Below are positions 22,031 through 30,019 of a stretch of DNA of 64,000 nucleotides, piece by piece. Position numbers and translations under genes: made by a program. Numbering within the stretch: the stretch's first letter is position 1; each line of letters starts with the position of its first letter. This stretch comes from Adineta ricciae (lineage: Eukaryota; Rotifera; Eurotatoria; Adinetida; Adinetidae), in assembly GCA_905250025.1 (NCBI GenBank), contig CAJNOJ010000118.1, positions 243,055 through 307,054 on the forward strand, given 5' to 3'. Below the pieces are notes generated by a model. The model was not told the DNA's origin. It saw only the letters and a list, made by a program, of their open reading frames with translations, and searched no databases.

Positions 22031-22624
22031 GTGGTTTGTGTCGTTGTGTAGAAAAGAAAGCTGGCGTCAAGCTTCACAGTTGGCGAATGCTTGATAGGAA
22101 GAAACGGAGGAACGCTATCGTATTATGAAAACGACGTCATTTTTACCCTGTTGCACAATGCACATGCATTGGGGTAATAATAATTTCTTTTCAGAGCGTA
22201 GTGAAACTGGGTTTTTTCCTTCTGACTTTCTTTTTCTTTCTGAATTAAATGATTTCAAGTGTATAGTGCAAAACTCGAGATGTTGAATCATGAGTATTTT
22301 TTTCAAAAAAGAGTCGTACTGTAGAAACAAGGTTCATATGCAATGAAAACTTTCGTTTGTAACCAACTCAAAGTAGTGTGACTACAATTCAAGTATCTCA
22401 CAATACACAGAAAGTAGTGTCGAAGAACGAGAAAAGAAGCAAGATTAAATTTATGATATGACTCTCTGTTTAAAGTTATCTTCTCGTATCATACCCTCAC
22501 CATGCAAAAAGCAACAGAAGTCAAGTGATATTATTTATTTTCGAAGTGATGAAAAGAATAACAACACAGTATAAGAGGATCGTGGACACCAATGATGCAG
22601 ATTTTTGTTTTGAAATATGAATGT
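22031..22624. other. Intergenic, upstream of RdRP and 3' of the small peptide gene
   Basis: No coding signal. Probable promoter region of the RdRP gene; no clear core element seen. Confidence 0.3.
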
Positions 22625-22822
22625 TCAGACCCAAATAGGTCCTGAGGGTGGTGGTGGAGGAGGATAATACACACATCGATAGAATTGACGTTTTTCAACA
22701 TTTTCCTTCGCATTTTCAGCATTGCGAATCATTCGTTTCACCATTTCACGACGACTTTCCTGTACAGTAGCACCACCAAATACCAAGATAGAAACTAAGA
22801 GTATCAATATGAAATATTTCAT
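22625..22822 (-). CDS. Putative secreted peptide precursor
   Basis: A 65-residue product from the first ATG (the open frame extends upstream only to a TTG). Residues 1-20 ('MKYFILILLVSILVFGGATV') form a strong signal peptide. The next about 25 residues are charged and helical, with dibasic sites RR, KR and KR. After the last KR the chain ends in about 20 residues starting 'QFYRCVYYP', a run of six prolines and 'SGPIWV'. Cleavage at KR would leave an N-terminal Gln able to cyclise to pyroglutamate, a pattern common in neuropeptide precursors. No amidation Gly is present and a single Cys is left, so a dimer or simple secreted peptide is also possible. A TATA-like stretch (about 22874-22886) lies upstream on this strand. 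Confidence 0.5.
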   Translation of the reverse strand: MKYFILILLVSILVFGGATVQESRREMVKRMIRNAENAKENVEKRQFYRCVYYPPPPPPSGPIWV

Positions 22823-23031
22823 CGTTGTATCAAAGATCAAACTTGTATAGATTGAGTACGAAATGATTCGTGATATTTATATATACAGTGGATATTTTGA
22901 ATTCAATTGTGCAGAAAATCACTCTCAAAGTGTCTCGATTAGCTTGCACTTGAATACACTAAATTTATTCAGGAATTACGTATTTTATGTTTACTTCCTT
23001 TGATAATGATTGAAATCATTTTTGAGAAACT

Positions 23032-24300
23032 ATGAAGATATTAATTAACTTCCTTTTGATATATGAAATTTTATCGAAATCCTATGATGAAGTTAGACTC
23101 CCCTTCGATCATGTTCAATATATTGTGGACAATTTACAAGTTAAGTATCAAATGAACTATGACGATGCAAAAAATAGTATCTCACAATTACAACATTTCT
23201 TCACTGGAATAAAATACCAAATTATCGATAACATCATTCACCACCCACAAGGTACAATTCGAAATGCATGGGAAATATATATCATNGAAATTTTATCGAA
23301 ATCCTATGATGAAGTTAGACTCCCCTTCGATCATGTTCAATATATTGTGGACAATTTACAAGTTAAGTATCAAATGAACTATGACGATGCAAAAAATAGT
23401 ATCTCACAATTACAACATTTCTTCACTGGAATAAAATACCAAATTATCGATAACATCATTCACCACCCACAAGGTACAATTCGAAATGCATGGGAAATAT
23501 ATATCATTCATACGACAATCTATCATGACTTTTGCCATGCAACATTTGGTAGATATATTCACTATATACCGACGACAGTGGACGATAAAGGTCAACTGTG
23601 CGTATACAATAAGCTGAAGAACTTTGGAATAAATAACCTGAATGAGACAGTTTGGTTATTGGCAAGTGAACATCACTCATCGTTGACAACATGGGACAAC
23701 TATTACAAAGATTCAAAATCTGTGTTGACCTTTAATTTACATGCGAATAGATTTCTCAAAGCCTTTATAGAAAAATACAATCCGCCATCGGATTACTTCA
23801 AAGTTTTAGACATAGCTATGGGCCGAGGAAGAAATTCCATTTGGCTGGCACGAAAAGGTTATCAAGTAGTGGGATTTGACGCTTCAATCGAAGGAATTCA
23901 AATCGTCAAATATCAAGCAGAACGATTCAATCTAACTAATTTACAATCGTATGTGGCATCAATCGAAGAGTTTTCCTTTGGTTTGGAACAATGGGATCTG
24001 GTTGTATGTATGTATTTTCCACTCATAAATCAAACAAGCTATCTGCGAAGAATAGAACAATCACTGAAGAATGAAGGTCTACTGATTGTAGAGGGTTTTC
24101 ATTGGGATAGTTTAAGTGGTGAACATCGAATACCAACTGGTGTTACTTATAGAACAAATGCAATTCCATCATTATTTCCGAATCTAACAACGATTGTGAA
24201 CGAAGAACCAGTTGATTACAGTGATTTTGGAAATGAAATGACAAAACTCGTTCGATATGTAGGACAAAAACACCATTTCTCTGTTTCTCGTGTCAATTAA
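23032..24300 (+). CDS. Secreted 'WHAH'-type domain fused to a SAM-dependent methyltransferase (interrupted by an assembly duplication)
   Basis: Read through the N at 23286, the frame gives 422 residues, but 74 codons (23065-23285 plus N) are an exact repeat of the next 221 nt, so the real protein is probably 348 residues. It starts with a signal peptide ('MKILINFLLIYEILS'). The N-terminal domain of about 110 residues matches the neighbouring protein at 24340-24873 ('FCHATFGRYIHY' against 'FCQSTFGSYLHH'), but the family's W-H-x-H is here W-E-I-Y, so the His pair is lost. The C-terminal half is a Rossmann class I methyltransferase: motif I 'VLDIAMGRGRNSIWLARKGY', acidic end of beta2 'VVGFDAS', motif IV 'WDLVVCMYF'. 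Motif I looks bacterial (TehB/Methyltransf_11-like). Substrate unknown. A second copy of its last 113 nt follows the N at 37542. Confidence 0.75.
   Translation: MKILINFLLIYEILSKSYDEVRLPFDHVQYIVDNLQVKYQMNYDDAKNSISQLQHFFTGIKYQIIDNIIHHPQGTIRNAWEIYIXEILSKSYDEVRLPFDHVQYIVDNLQVKYQMNYDDAKNSISQLQHFFTGIKYQIIDNIIHHPQGTIRNAWEIYIIHTTIYHDFCHATFGRYIHYIPTTVDDKGQLCVYNKLKNFGINNLNETVWLLASEHHSSLTTWDNYYKDSKSVLTFNLHANRFLKAFIEKYNPPSDYFKVLDIAMGRGRNSIWLARKGYQVVGFDASIEGIQIVKYQAERFNLTNLQSYVASIEEFSFGLEQWDLVVCMYFPLINQTSYLRRIEQSLKNEGLLIVEGFHWDSLSGEHRIPTGVTYRTNAIPSLFPNLTTIVNEEPVDYSDFGNEMTKLVRYVGQKHHFSVSRVN
23065..23507. repeat. Exact 221-nt direct repeat around an N (contig overlap artefact)
   Basis: 23065-23285 is identical by eye to 23287-23507, separated by one N. 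Identical copies meeting at a gap are what an unmerged contig overlap produces. Confidence 0.9.
23286..23286. other. Scaffold gap (single N)
   Basis: Single N between two identical 221-nt stretches, inside the methyltransferase gene. Confidence 0.95.
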
Positions 24301-24339
24301 TATATGAAGGAAGGAGTATAAAATCATTTAAAGCAAATT

Positions 24340-24873
24340 TCAAAGTTCAGTTTTTGTTTGGACATTCTCATTGAACATAGCTGCAGCTGTAGAAGTCCAG
24401 ATGGTTTCATTTAGATCTACAATTCCCAACTCCTTCAGTTTTGTAAACATCGGTATTTGAAATTCCAGAGAGGAAACGATTACTTGTGTTTCTTCAGCTT
24501 CACTGGCTCTCGTCCAATAGGGAGAATGATGTAGATAAGAACCAAACGTTGATTGACAAAAGCTAAAGTACATGGGTGTGTTTAAGATATGTGCATGCCA
24601 TGCTGTATCGATCATCTCGGATGGTTCCCCGGTTAGACCATTCTTAGCAGCTGTATAATAGTTCTCTAACTCAATGATTGTATTTAGTGCATCAGTGTCA
24701 GTCATATGCTCTGTAGTTCGTAATCGTTCGTATAAATATTGAACATCACCGTCTGGTATTGTGACAATCTCGAAACAAGTGATCGATGAAGATAGTATAG
24801 CTGTTATTAGCCATAGTTCTATACCAATATAGATCATCTTCAAGTGAACTAAATTAATATATAAAGAAAACAT
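24340..24873 (-). CDS. Secreted 'WHAH'-domain protein (copy A)
   Basis: 177 residues from the first ATG, or 165 from the internal ATG at 24837, which gives a better signal peptide ('MIYIGIELWLITAILSSSI'). The mature protein is one domain: a helical start ('VQYLYERLRTTEHM'), then 'IDTAWHAHILNTPMYFSFC' and 'FGSYLHHSPYW'. W-H-x-H, a C-terminal HH and a conserved Cys suggest a metal-binding or structural His cluster. The pattern recalls glycine-rich-domain/DUF1399-like and bacterial 'WH..(I/L)L.(T)..Y..FC' proteins; this is from memory and tentative. It is convergent with the methyltransferase fusion that carries the same domain, so the pair probably arose by local duplication. Function unknown. 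Confidence 0.65.
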   Translation of the reverse strand: MFSLYINLVHLKMIYIGIELWLITAILSSSITCFEIVTIPDGDVQYLYERLRTTEHMTDTDALNTIIELENYYTAAKNGLTGEPSEMIDTAWHAHILNTPMYFSFCQSTFGSYLHHSPYWTRASEAEETQVIVSSLEFQIPMFTKLKELGIVDLNETIWTSTAAAMFNENVQTKTEL

Positions 24874-25218
24874 CTAAAAGTTATTTAAAATCATGGAATA
24901 GTGTTCGTGGATTATACTTTGAATTGAATAAATACGAAGAACAATCTTCATAAGGAGTCAAGTATGCGTTAATAAATGATTCTTAGCATTTATTTTCTGT
25001 TCGATTGACTTCGCAAAACAAGTTCATATATTACGCAGTGCAAAGCGTTGCATACATTCTTTTATTTCTATTTGGATAGTGAGTCCTGTATTCGTTATCC
25101 TCTTTGAGGACCTGCTGTTGGTCTAAGACGTTCGTTCATATCGAAAGCACACTGATATCTTCAAAATTTCTTTTCCTTACTGACTTTTATTTTTTGAAAA
25201 AATAGTTTAGCATTAAAA
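24874..25218. other. Intergenic
   Basis: No coding signal; duplicated in copy B (38229-38571). Confidence 0.3.
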
Positions 25219-26958
25219 CTACGGATTTACATCGCCACGGCTCACCCAGAAACTGAAAAGTATCACTTTGCAGTCATGTCGAACACCCAAAAGTTCTTCA
25301 TGGAAAAAAATATTTTTCAATTTCGATAATTCGTTTTTCAATTCGTCAAAGCAACCGTCTTCGTCTCTTTGATAAAAAGTAATGCTCATTCTTGAGAGTC
25401 GCGGCAAATTCTTCAGCAAGAATAAACATGGTTCAAACCGTATCATGGAATAAGTTATCTGTTCGAGATTTGGAAAAACTTGACGTATTAAACTCATATC
25501 ACGACGTTTATTGACACATGCATCCGAACTGCTAGAACGTATACAAAAATTTAATTTCGTTATCATTTCGCTTGCGAGTTGATGAAGTTCTTTGTTTCTT
25601 TTCACCAGATTTACGATGCAAAAGAAGGTAGTCAAAGACGATACGTGCGGTGTTTCTCGGAGAATTTTCAATAAAAGTGTTGGCCTTGCCGTTTCGACAC
25701 ATGCCGGAATTTCTAAATGTTTCACGTTCAGTAAATTCACTACCTGTTTCAGAGAAGAAACAAAGTTTTGCTCATCAATTTGATTCTTGATTACAGGCAA
25801 GGAACCAAACGCCAATGATGTGACATTAGGAAAATACCAACTATGTGATATCAGCTCTGTGTTAAATATATTTAAGCATTTGACCCTGTTGGATGTCGTT
25901 GACTGATTAATTGATTTATTGAAACGACGATTACGCGTGAGCCCAATTAATTTTCTGTAACTTGGCCAAGGCGTTGTAAAAATAGATGATTGCGATTCAT
26001 ATATTAAACACTCGGTATACCATTGATGTTCTACAATCCAAAAATCAGTTTGAAAATCATTGTACTTTCGAGCTATTTCATCTTGATTACTCGAACTGAA
26101 GTTAAATCGAAATACAGTTAAATGTGGCAACGAATGAGTAATCAGTTGTTGCCATCGAGAAGCGTCGATTATGTCGGACTCGCCGCTCACCAAAATAGTT
26201 AAGCTTCGTAAATTAGTCATACATGAAATGACACTCATCAGATCATTAGTATCGATTGTGCAACCAGACACGGCTAGACGCTCTAGACAATTGACACGAC
26301 CATGAAGACGGTTGATCTCAGCAGATGAGAGCGGCTCAAATTGTGAACCCCATAAGACATTCAGATACTGTAAGAATGGCATCTGCGGTAGTAGCCGAAA
26401 TATATCAGTTAAACTGCAAAAATATATAGAGAACTTTGTAAGCGGTACGATATTTTGAGAGAATGATGATATTGGAAATATGTTTTCTCGGCATCTCGGT
26501 AGTGCAGAAAGAAGATTAAAAGAAGGCGACTGGGAATTAATTAATCGAAGGCATGTAAGTTTTGTAAGTAGTGGAATTGTCGATGATAATTGTTCCATAT
26601 TGTTTTCTTTAATATCGATCAGTGTTAACGAACGTAGTCGAGTGAACTCTACCAACGAGAAATAAATGAAAAATGCTTGGATTTGACCATGTGTTTGTTC
26701 GTTGGAAAGTTTTATTGAATAGATCTGCTGTTGAATTTCCGTGTAATCTAACATTTTCTCACAAAATCGATCGAAGATTATTTTGTCAATATCTTCAAAA
26801 TTCAAGCGCAATGGAATAGCTCGAACCAATCGGTAAAAGCGAGGATTGAGTTGTTCAAATGCGTAGAATACATCTGGAGCATTGAGGTATTCGAAACAAT
26901 CCATTAATACCTCATTAGATAAATCTTCCAACTTCGTGCGAGTTCGTTTATCGCTCAT
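25219..26958 (-). CDS. F-box protein with LRR-like repeats (copy A)
   Basis: 579 residues in one exon from the ATG at 26958. Residues about 8-50 are an F-box ('LEDLSNEVLMDCFEYLNAPD'), the motif that binds Skp1 in SCF ubiquitin ligases. The rest has irregular leucine-rich repeats ('LTKLTCLRLINS', 'MTNLRSLTILV', 'LPHLTVFRFNF', 'FPNLEQITYSM') that would form the substrate-binding solenoid. Substrate unknown. F-box genes of this architecture appear three times here: this copy, its near twin at 38572-40314, and a decayed relative at 56296-58017. Both twins are fully open, so function is probably kept. Confidence 0.8.
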   Translation of the reverse strand: MSDKRTRTKLEDLSNEVLMDCFEYLNAPDVFYAFEQLNPRFYRLVRAIPLRLNFEDIDKIIFDRFCEKMLDYTEIQQQIYSIKLSNEQTHGQIQAFFIYFSLVEFTRLRSLTLIDIKENNMEQLSSTIPLLTKLTCLRLINSQSPSFNLLSALPRCRENIFPISSFSQNIVPLTKFSIYFCSLTDIFRLLPQMPFLQYLNVLWGSQFEPLSSAEINRLHGRVNCLERLAVSGCTIDTNDLMSVISCMTNLRSLTILVSGESDIIDASRWQQLITHSLPHLTVFRFNFSSSNQDEIARKYNDFQTDFWIVEHQWYTECLIYESQSSIFTTPWPSYRKLIGLTRNRRFNKSINQSTTSNRVKCLNIFNTELISHSWYFPNVTSLAFGSLPVIKNQIDEQNFVSSLKQVVNLLNVKHLEIPACVETARPTLLLKILRETPHVSSLTTFFCIVNLVKRNKELHQLASEMITKLNFCIRSSSSDACVNKRRDMSLIRQVFPNLEQITYSMIRFEPCLFLLKNLPRLSRMSITFYQRDEDGCFDELKNELSKLKNIFFHEELLGVRHDCKVILFSFWVSRGDVNP

Positions 26959-27102
26959 GACTTTAGTTTCCAACTTTATTTTCTTTCGTTTCGTTTATAT
27001 ATATACAAAAAAATGTCCATAGAATACTAATATTCTTATATTATTCTAGCAACCAATGGTATGTCAATAAACGATAGAGTCCGCAAACGAGCACGTCTTG
27101 TT

Positions 27103-28554
27103 TTAATACAAACTGTGTGTTGTTGTTTTCGAACACCATCGTGATATTTTCAAATAATCCAAGACAATCTTCAATGCTTCGATACTGCCAATTCGTTCCA
27201 ATGCTAACAGTGCATTTCCATTCACATAGCGATTCGGATCAAAGTAAAGTGCATTCTTTACAGCATCAGTTGCTTCATTTGCCTTCGAACCAAGTTTAGC
27301 TATTGACAGTGCAGCAGTGAATCTTACATGTGATGCATCTTTCGAATCTTCTTCCTCGTCACTGCGATTACAAACCATTTCAATTAAACATTGAACAACT
27401 GAATGGTGATCATATTCTTCATTAGATTGAACATTTCCTAGTGCTTCACAGCAATACAGTTTAACTAACCGTGACTGATTTGTTTTTATCACATGTATTA
27501 ACATTGGTATTGCTTCCAATGCAACAGATCCCATTTCTGAAAAGATGAATGCAATGCATAATGCTTGATTTTCATTTTGCGCTTCTTTGTCCAGCACGAT
27601 CTGCAGTTCTTTGATGGCATCCTTACTAAATCGGCAAGCTGTCAGCGCATAAGCTGCTTCGTAACGAACTATTGCTTGGTGATGATACAACTGCTTGATG
27701 AGGATGTGATACTGATTGTTCAGAGCAAGGTTGTATGCTGCGTTGAGACGCACCATTCCATCTTTATCATGCAGTTTTGTTTCCCAATTAGACGCTTGTT
27801 GATCAGTTGCAGATGCTGATGGCGTGTTTATTCCACCCAGTAGCCAATTCCAAATGTGCTTGACAATTGGCTGTAACAGACCAGCATCGGCTGCATCATA
27901 CGATGCATTAGATGGATCATGATTCCACGTTGGTTTTGTTGGTTCTTCTAGCCGATTGAACTGAAATTTAAACATGAAACGATTTGTCTCTGCTGTTTGA
28001 TTGGCTGTTCCTTTGTGCACAATATCATAGTGAATGAGAACGACTGTTCCAGCGGAGCAAACCATACGAATATCATTTTGTGGATTGTTTTCGGATGCTG
28101 CGTGATATTTGACAAGATATTGTGTTTGAGGTTTGATCGCAGTTGGACCCATTTCAAGTGTTGTATGTTGAGGATAATACATGGCCATGACATATCGTAG
28201 CTGATGATGACAAAGCGGTTTCTGATAAGCAAAATAACTATCTTTGTGCCACTGTTGATCACGAGTGTTAGGTTTAGTTAAGTGAGGATGTCGATGAGGT
28301 TGCATAGTATAGTTTGCACCTAATAAACTGATCAGTGCTCCGTGAACAACTGGATCATTGAATACTTGCTGAAGTTGAGGAAGTTTTGGAAGAAGATTGT
28401 TGCCTGGATTACCTTCTCTGGCAAAAATGGATGAAATTTCCGTGTAGATTGATGAGTGGAAGTTATCATCGAGAGAACTCGGCCGGAGAACTAGATAACC
28501 ATCGATTAAAAACTGTTGTACCTGTTTGTCTGTCAATAGCAACGGTGAATTCAT
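27103..28554 (-). CDS. Phytanoyl-CoA dioxygenase (PhyH)-like protein with C-terminal HEAT-like repeats (copy A)
   Basis: 483 residues, single exon. Residues about 5-215 form a PhyH-type Fe(II)/2-oxoglutarate dioxygenase: 'QQWHKDSYF' gives the HxD iron ligands, 'HYDIVHKGTANQT' the distal His, and 'TNRFMFKFQFNR' the Arg that binds 2-oxoglutarate, so the facial triad is complete. Residues about 240-480 are alpha-helical repeats of HEAT type ('VRLNAAYNLAL', 'VRYEAAYALTA', 'VRFTAALSIAKLG', 'NGNALLALERIGS'). The fusion of a dioxygenase with a HEAT solenoid is unusual; the repeats may present a protein substrate or partner. No targeting signal is seen. It is the minus-strand neighbour of the F-box gene and keeps that position in copy B. 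Confidence 0.82.
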   Translation of the reverse strand: MNSPLLLTDKQVQQFLIDGYLVLRPSSLDDNFHSSIYTEISSIFAREGNPGNNLLPKLPQLQQVFNDPVVHGALISLLGANYTMQPHRHPHLTKPNTRDQQWHKDSYFAYQKPLCHHQLRYVMAMYYPQHTTLEMGPTAIKPQTQYLVKYHAASENNPQNDIRMVCSAGTVVLIHYDIVHKGTANQTAETNRFMFKFQFNRLEEPTKPTWNHDPSNASYDAADAGLLQPIVKHIWNWLLGGINTPSASATDQQASNWETKLHDKDGMVRLNAAYNLALNNQYHILIKQLYHHQAIVRYEAAYALTACRFSKDAIKELQIVLDKEAQNENQALCIAFIFSEMGSVALEAIPMLIHVIKTNQSRLVKLYCCEALGNVQSNEEYDHHSVVQCLIEMVCNRSDEEEDSKDASHVRFTAALSIAKLGSKANEATDAVKNALYFDPNRYVNGNALLALERIGSIEALKIVLDYLKISRWCSKTTTHSLY

Positions 28555-29183
28555 TGTTACACGTGTATTTCGATATCGTGAAATGGCAGAGCGATGTCAA
28601 TTGCACAACTTGTTCTTTCACCATTTTTCTCCACGTGGTGATAAAAAAAGAGTTATCGAATTTCGTAATGTAGGATATGTATCATAATAGATAAACACAA
28701 GAATAGGTCATTGAGCTGTGCATTTTATGATGCATTGTTGTATACGTCGATAGTAGTTTGACAGATAAAATAGATGAGGGACTGCGCGTGAATGACTCAT
28801 CGTAATTGCATAATGTTATCGTAACAAAATACAACCCGTTGTTGACTTGTTTTTTCTAATTATCACGGAATTAATATTCAATTTGGCTGGTAAGATGTCG
28901 AAGAGCACGTATTTATTCTAAAAATCAAAAAAGCATGACCAAGTACCGTAACTACATATATGTGTGGTTTGAGATGGCATTTCTTTCCTTCACGTATGTC
29001 ACTAGTTTGACATAATGTACATCATTAATATGAAATTGAAATGAAATCATTTTCTGCTTCAAACTAATATAGAAGTAATGGGATGCATGTTGAGGATATG
29101 CGTGTGTTAAACTACACTAAATACCCAAATCCTCTCTCTTTCTTTATTAACGTATTGTAATTAACTTTAAAAAAAAAAGAAAT

Positions 29184-29202
29184 AATACGCAAACTGCGTA
29201 TT
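29184..29202 (-). repeat. Hairpin AATACGCA-AAC-TGCGTATT
   Basis: Perfect 8-bp stem, 3-nt loop, about 85 nt past the stop codon of the repeat-protein gene. The copy B version (42543-42561) keeps most of the stem with a loop change and one stem substitution. Confidence 0.55.
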
Positions 29203-29228
29203 TTATTGTCTTTCTTTACTCTAAAAAC

Positions 29229-29259
29229 AAATGATAACTACACTAGATAGTTATCATTT
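29229..29259 (-). repeat. 12-bp-stem hairpin in the 3' region of the repeat-protein gene
   Basis: AAATGATAACTA - 7-nt loop - TAGTTATCATTT, perfect stem. In copy B (42588-42618) both arms are unchanged while the loop differs at two positions, suggesting the stem is the constrained part. Possible 3' UTR RNA structure or protein-binding palindrome. Confidence 0.55.
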
Positions 29260-29287
29260 TCAAAACACTAAATCGTTTGTAAATTAT

Positions 29288-30019
29288 CTAACTAGTTGTT
29301 ACACCGAATCCGATTGGAACTCCTTGTATTCCACCTAATTGACCGCCCATAGGCGAACCGCCCATCGACATTCCTCCCATTGGCATACCACCAGCGTGCA
29401 TACCACCCATCGACATTCCTCCCATTGGCATACCACCCATCGACATACCACCCATGGGCATTCCACCAACAGGCATACCACCCATAGCCATGCCACCCGT
29501 AGGCATTCCACCGGCATACATACCACCAGTAGGAAATCTGCCCATAGACATACCACCCATGGGTGTTCTACCAATAATTGAACTGCCTACGGGCATTCCA
29601 CCAACAGGCATTCCTCCCATAGACATTCCTCCCATGGGCATTCCACCAACAGGCATACCTCCCGTGCCACCATTCATAAACTGTTCATAAGCTCTGCTAA
29701 ATTCTGGCGCCAACGGAACATAGATGTTCATGGTGGCTTGATTATTGAATCCTCCATGAGAGCCGTATCCAAATCCTGAACCAGCTGCAGGTGCAATGGA
29801 TCTTGCAAGAGCACCATACTGGGGTCTTGCAGCAGCGCCATATTGGGGTCTGGCGACAGCGCCATATTGGGGTCTCGCGGCAGCGCCATATTGGGGTCTC
29901 GCGGCAGCGCCATATTGAGGTGCTGCAGCAGCACTATATTGTGGTCTTCCGATCACTCCACGACTATCATGGTGAACTTTTCTGTGTTTTTGAAATTTAT
30001 TGACAGCAACTGAAGCCAT
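29288..30019 (-). CDS. Low-complexity repeat protein with PQYGAxAR and GGMPMGGMSM tracts (copy A)
   Basis: 243 residues, single exon. An N-terminal basic stretch ('KFQKHRKVHHDSRGV') is followed by about seven copies of an octamer close to PQYGAAAR, a short unique middle ('MNIYVPLAPEFSRAYEQFMN') and a long C-terminal Gly-Met-Pro-Ser tract built on GGMPMGGMSM. No signal peptide or membrane segment. The composition suggests an intrinsically disordered, structural or phase-separating protein; no function is claimed. Copy B (42647-43399) differs mainly in repeat number, which fits repeat-unit slippage. The regular codon repetition produces long false ORFs on both strands here. Confidence 0.65.
   Translation of the reverse strand: MASVAVNKFQKHRKVHHDSRGVIGRPQYSAAAAPQYGAAARPQYGAAARPQYGAVARPQYGAAARPQYGALARSIAPAAGSGFGYGSHGGFNNQATMNIYVPLAPEFSRAYEQFMNGGTGGMPVGGMPMGGMSMGGMPVGGMPVGSSIIGRTPMGGMSMGRFPTGGMYAGGMPTGGMAMGGMPVGGMPMGGMSMGGMPMGGMSMGGMHAGGMPMGGMSMGGSPMGGQLGGIQGVPIGFGVTTS

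Larger units (their letters stand above)
28555..29287. other. Intergenic with two hairpins
   Basis: No gene. Two inverted repeats lie just 3' of the Gly-Met repeat gene on its strand (29184-29202 and 29229-29259), each also present in copy B. Confidence 0.35.

Noticed and set aside
23032-24300. Tandem duplication of the N-terminal domain in the methyltransferase protein
   Set aside because: The repeat is exact at nucleotide level and separated by an N, so it is an assembly overlap, not a protein feature.
29288-30019. Long plus-strand and alternative minus-strand ORFs over the Gly-Met and PQYGA repeats (also 42647-43399)
   Set aside because: They are frame shadows of codon-level repeats; their products are meaningless repeats such as His/Thr or Val/Cys runs, while the called frame has a unique conserved middle and an ATG start.
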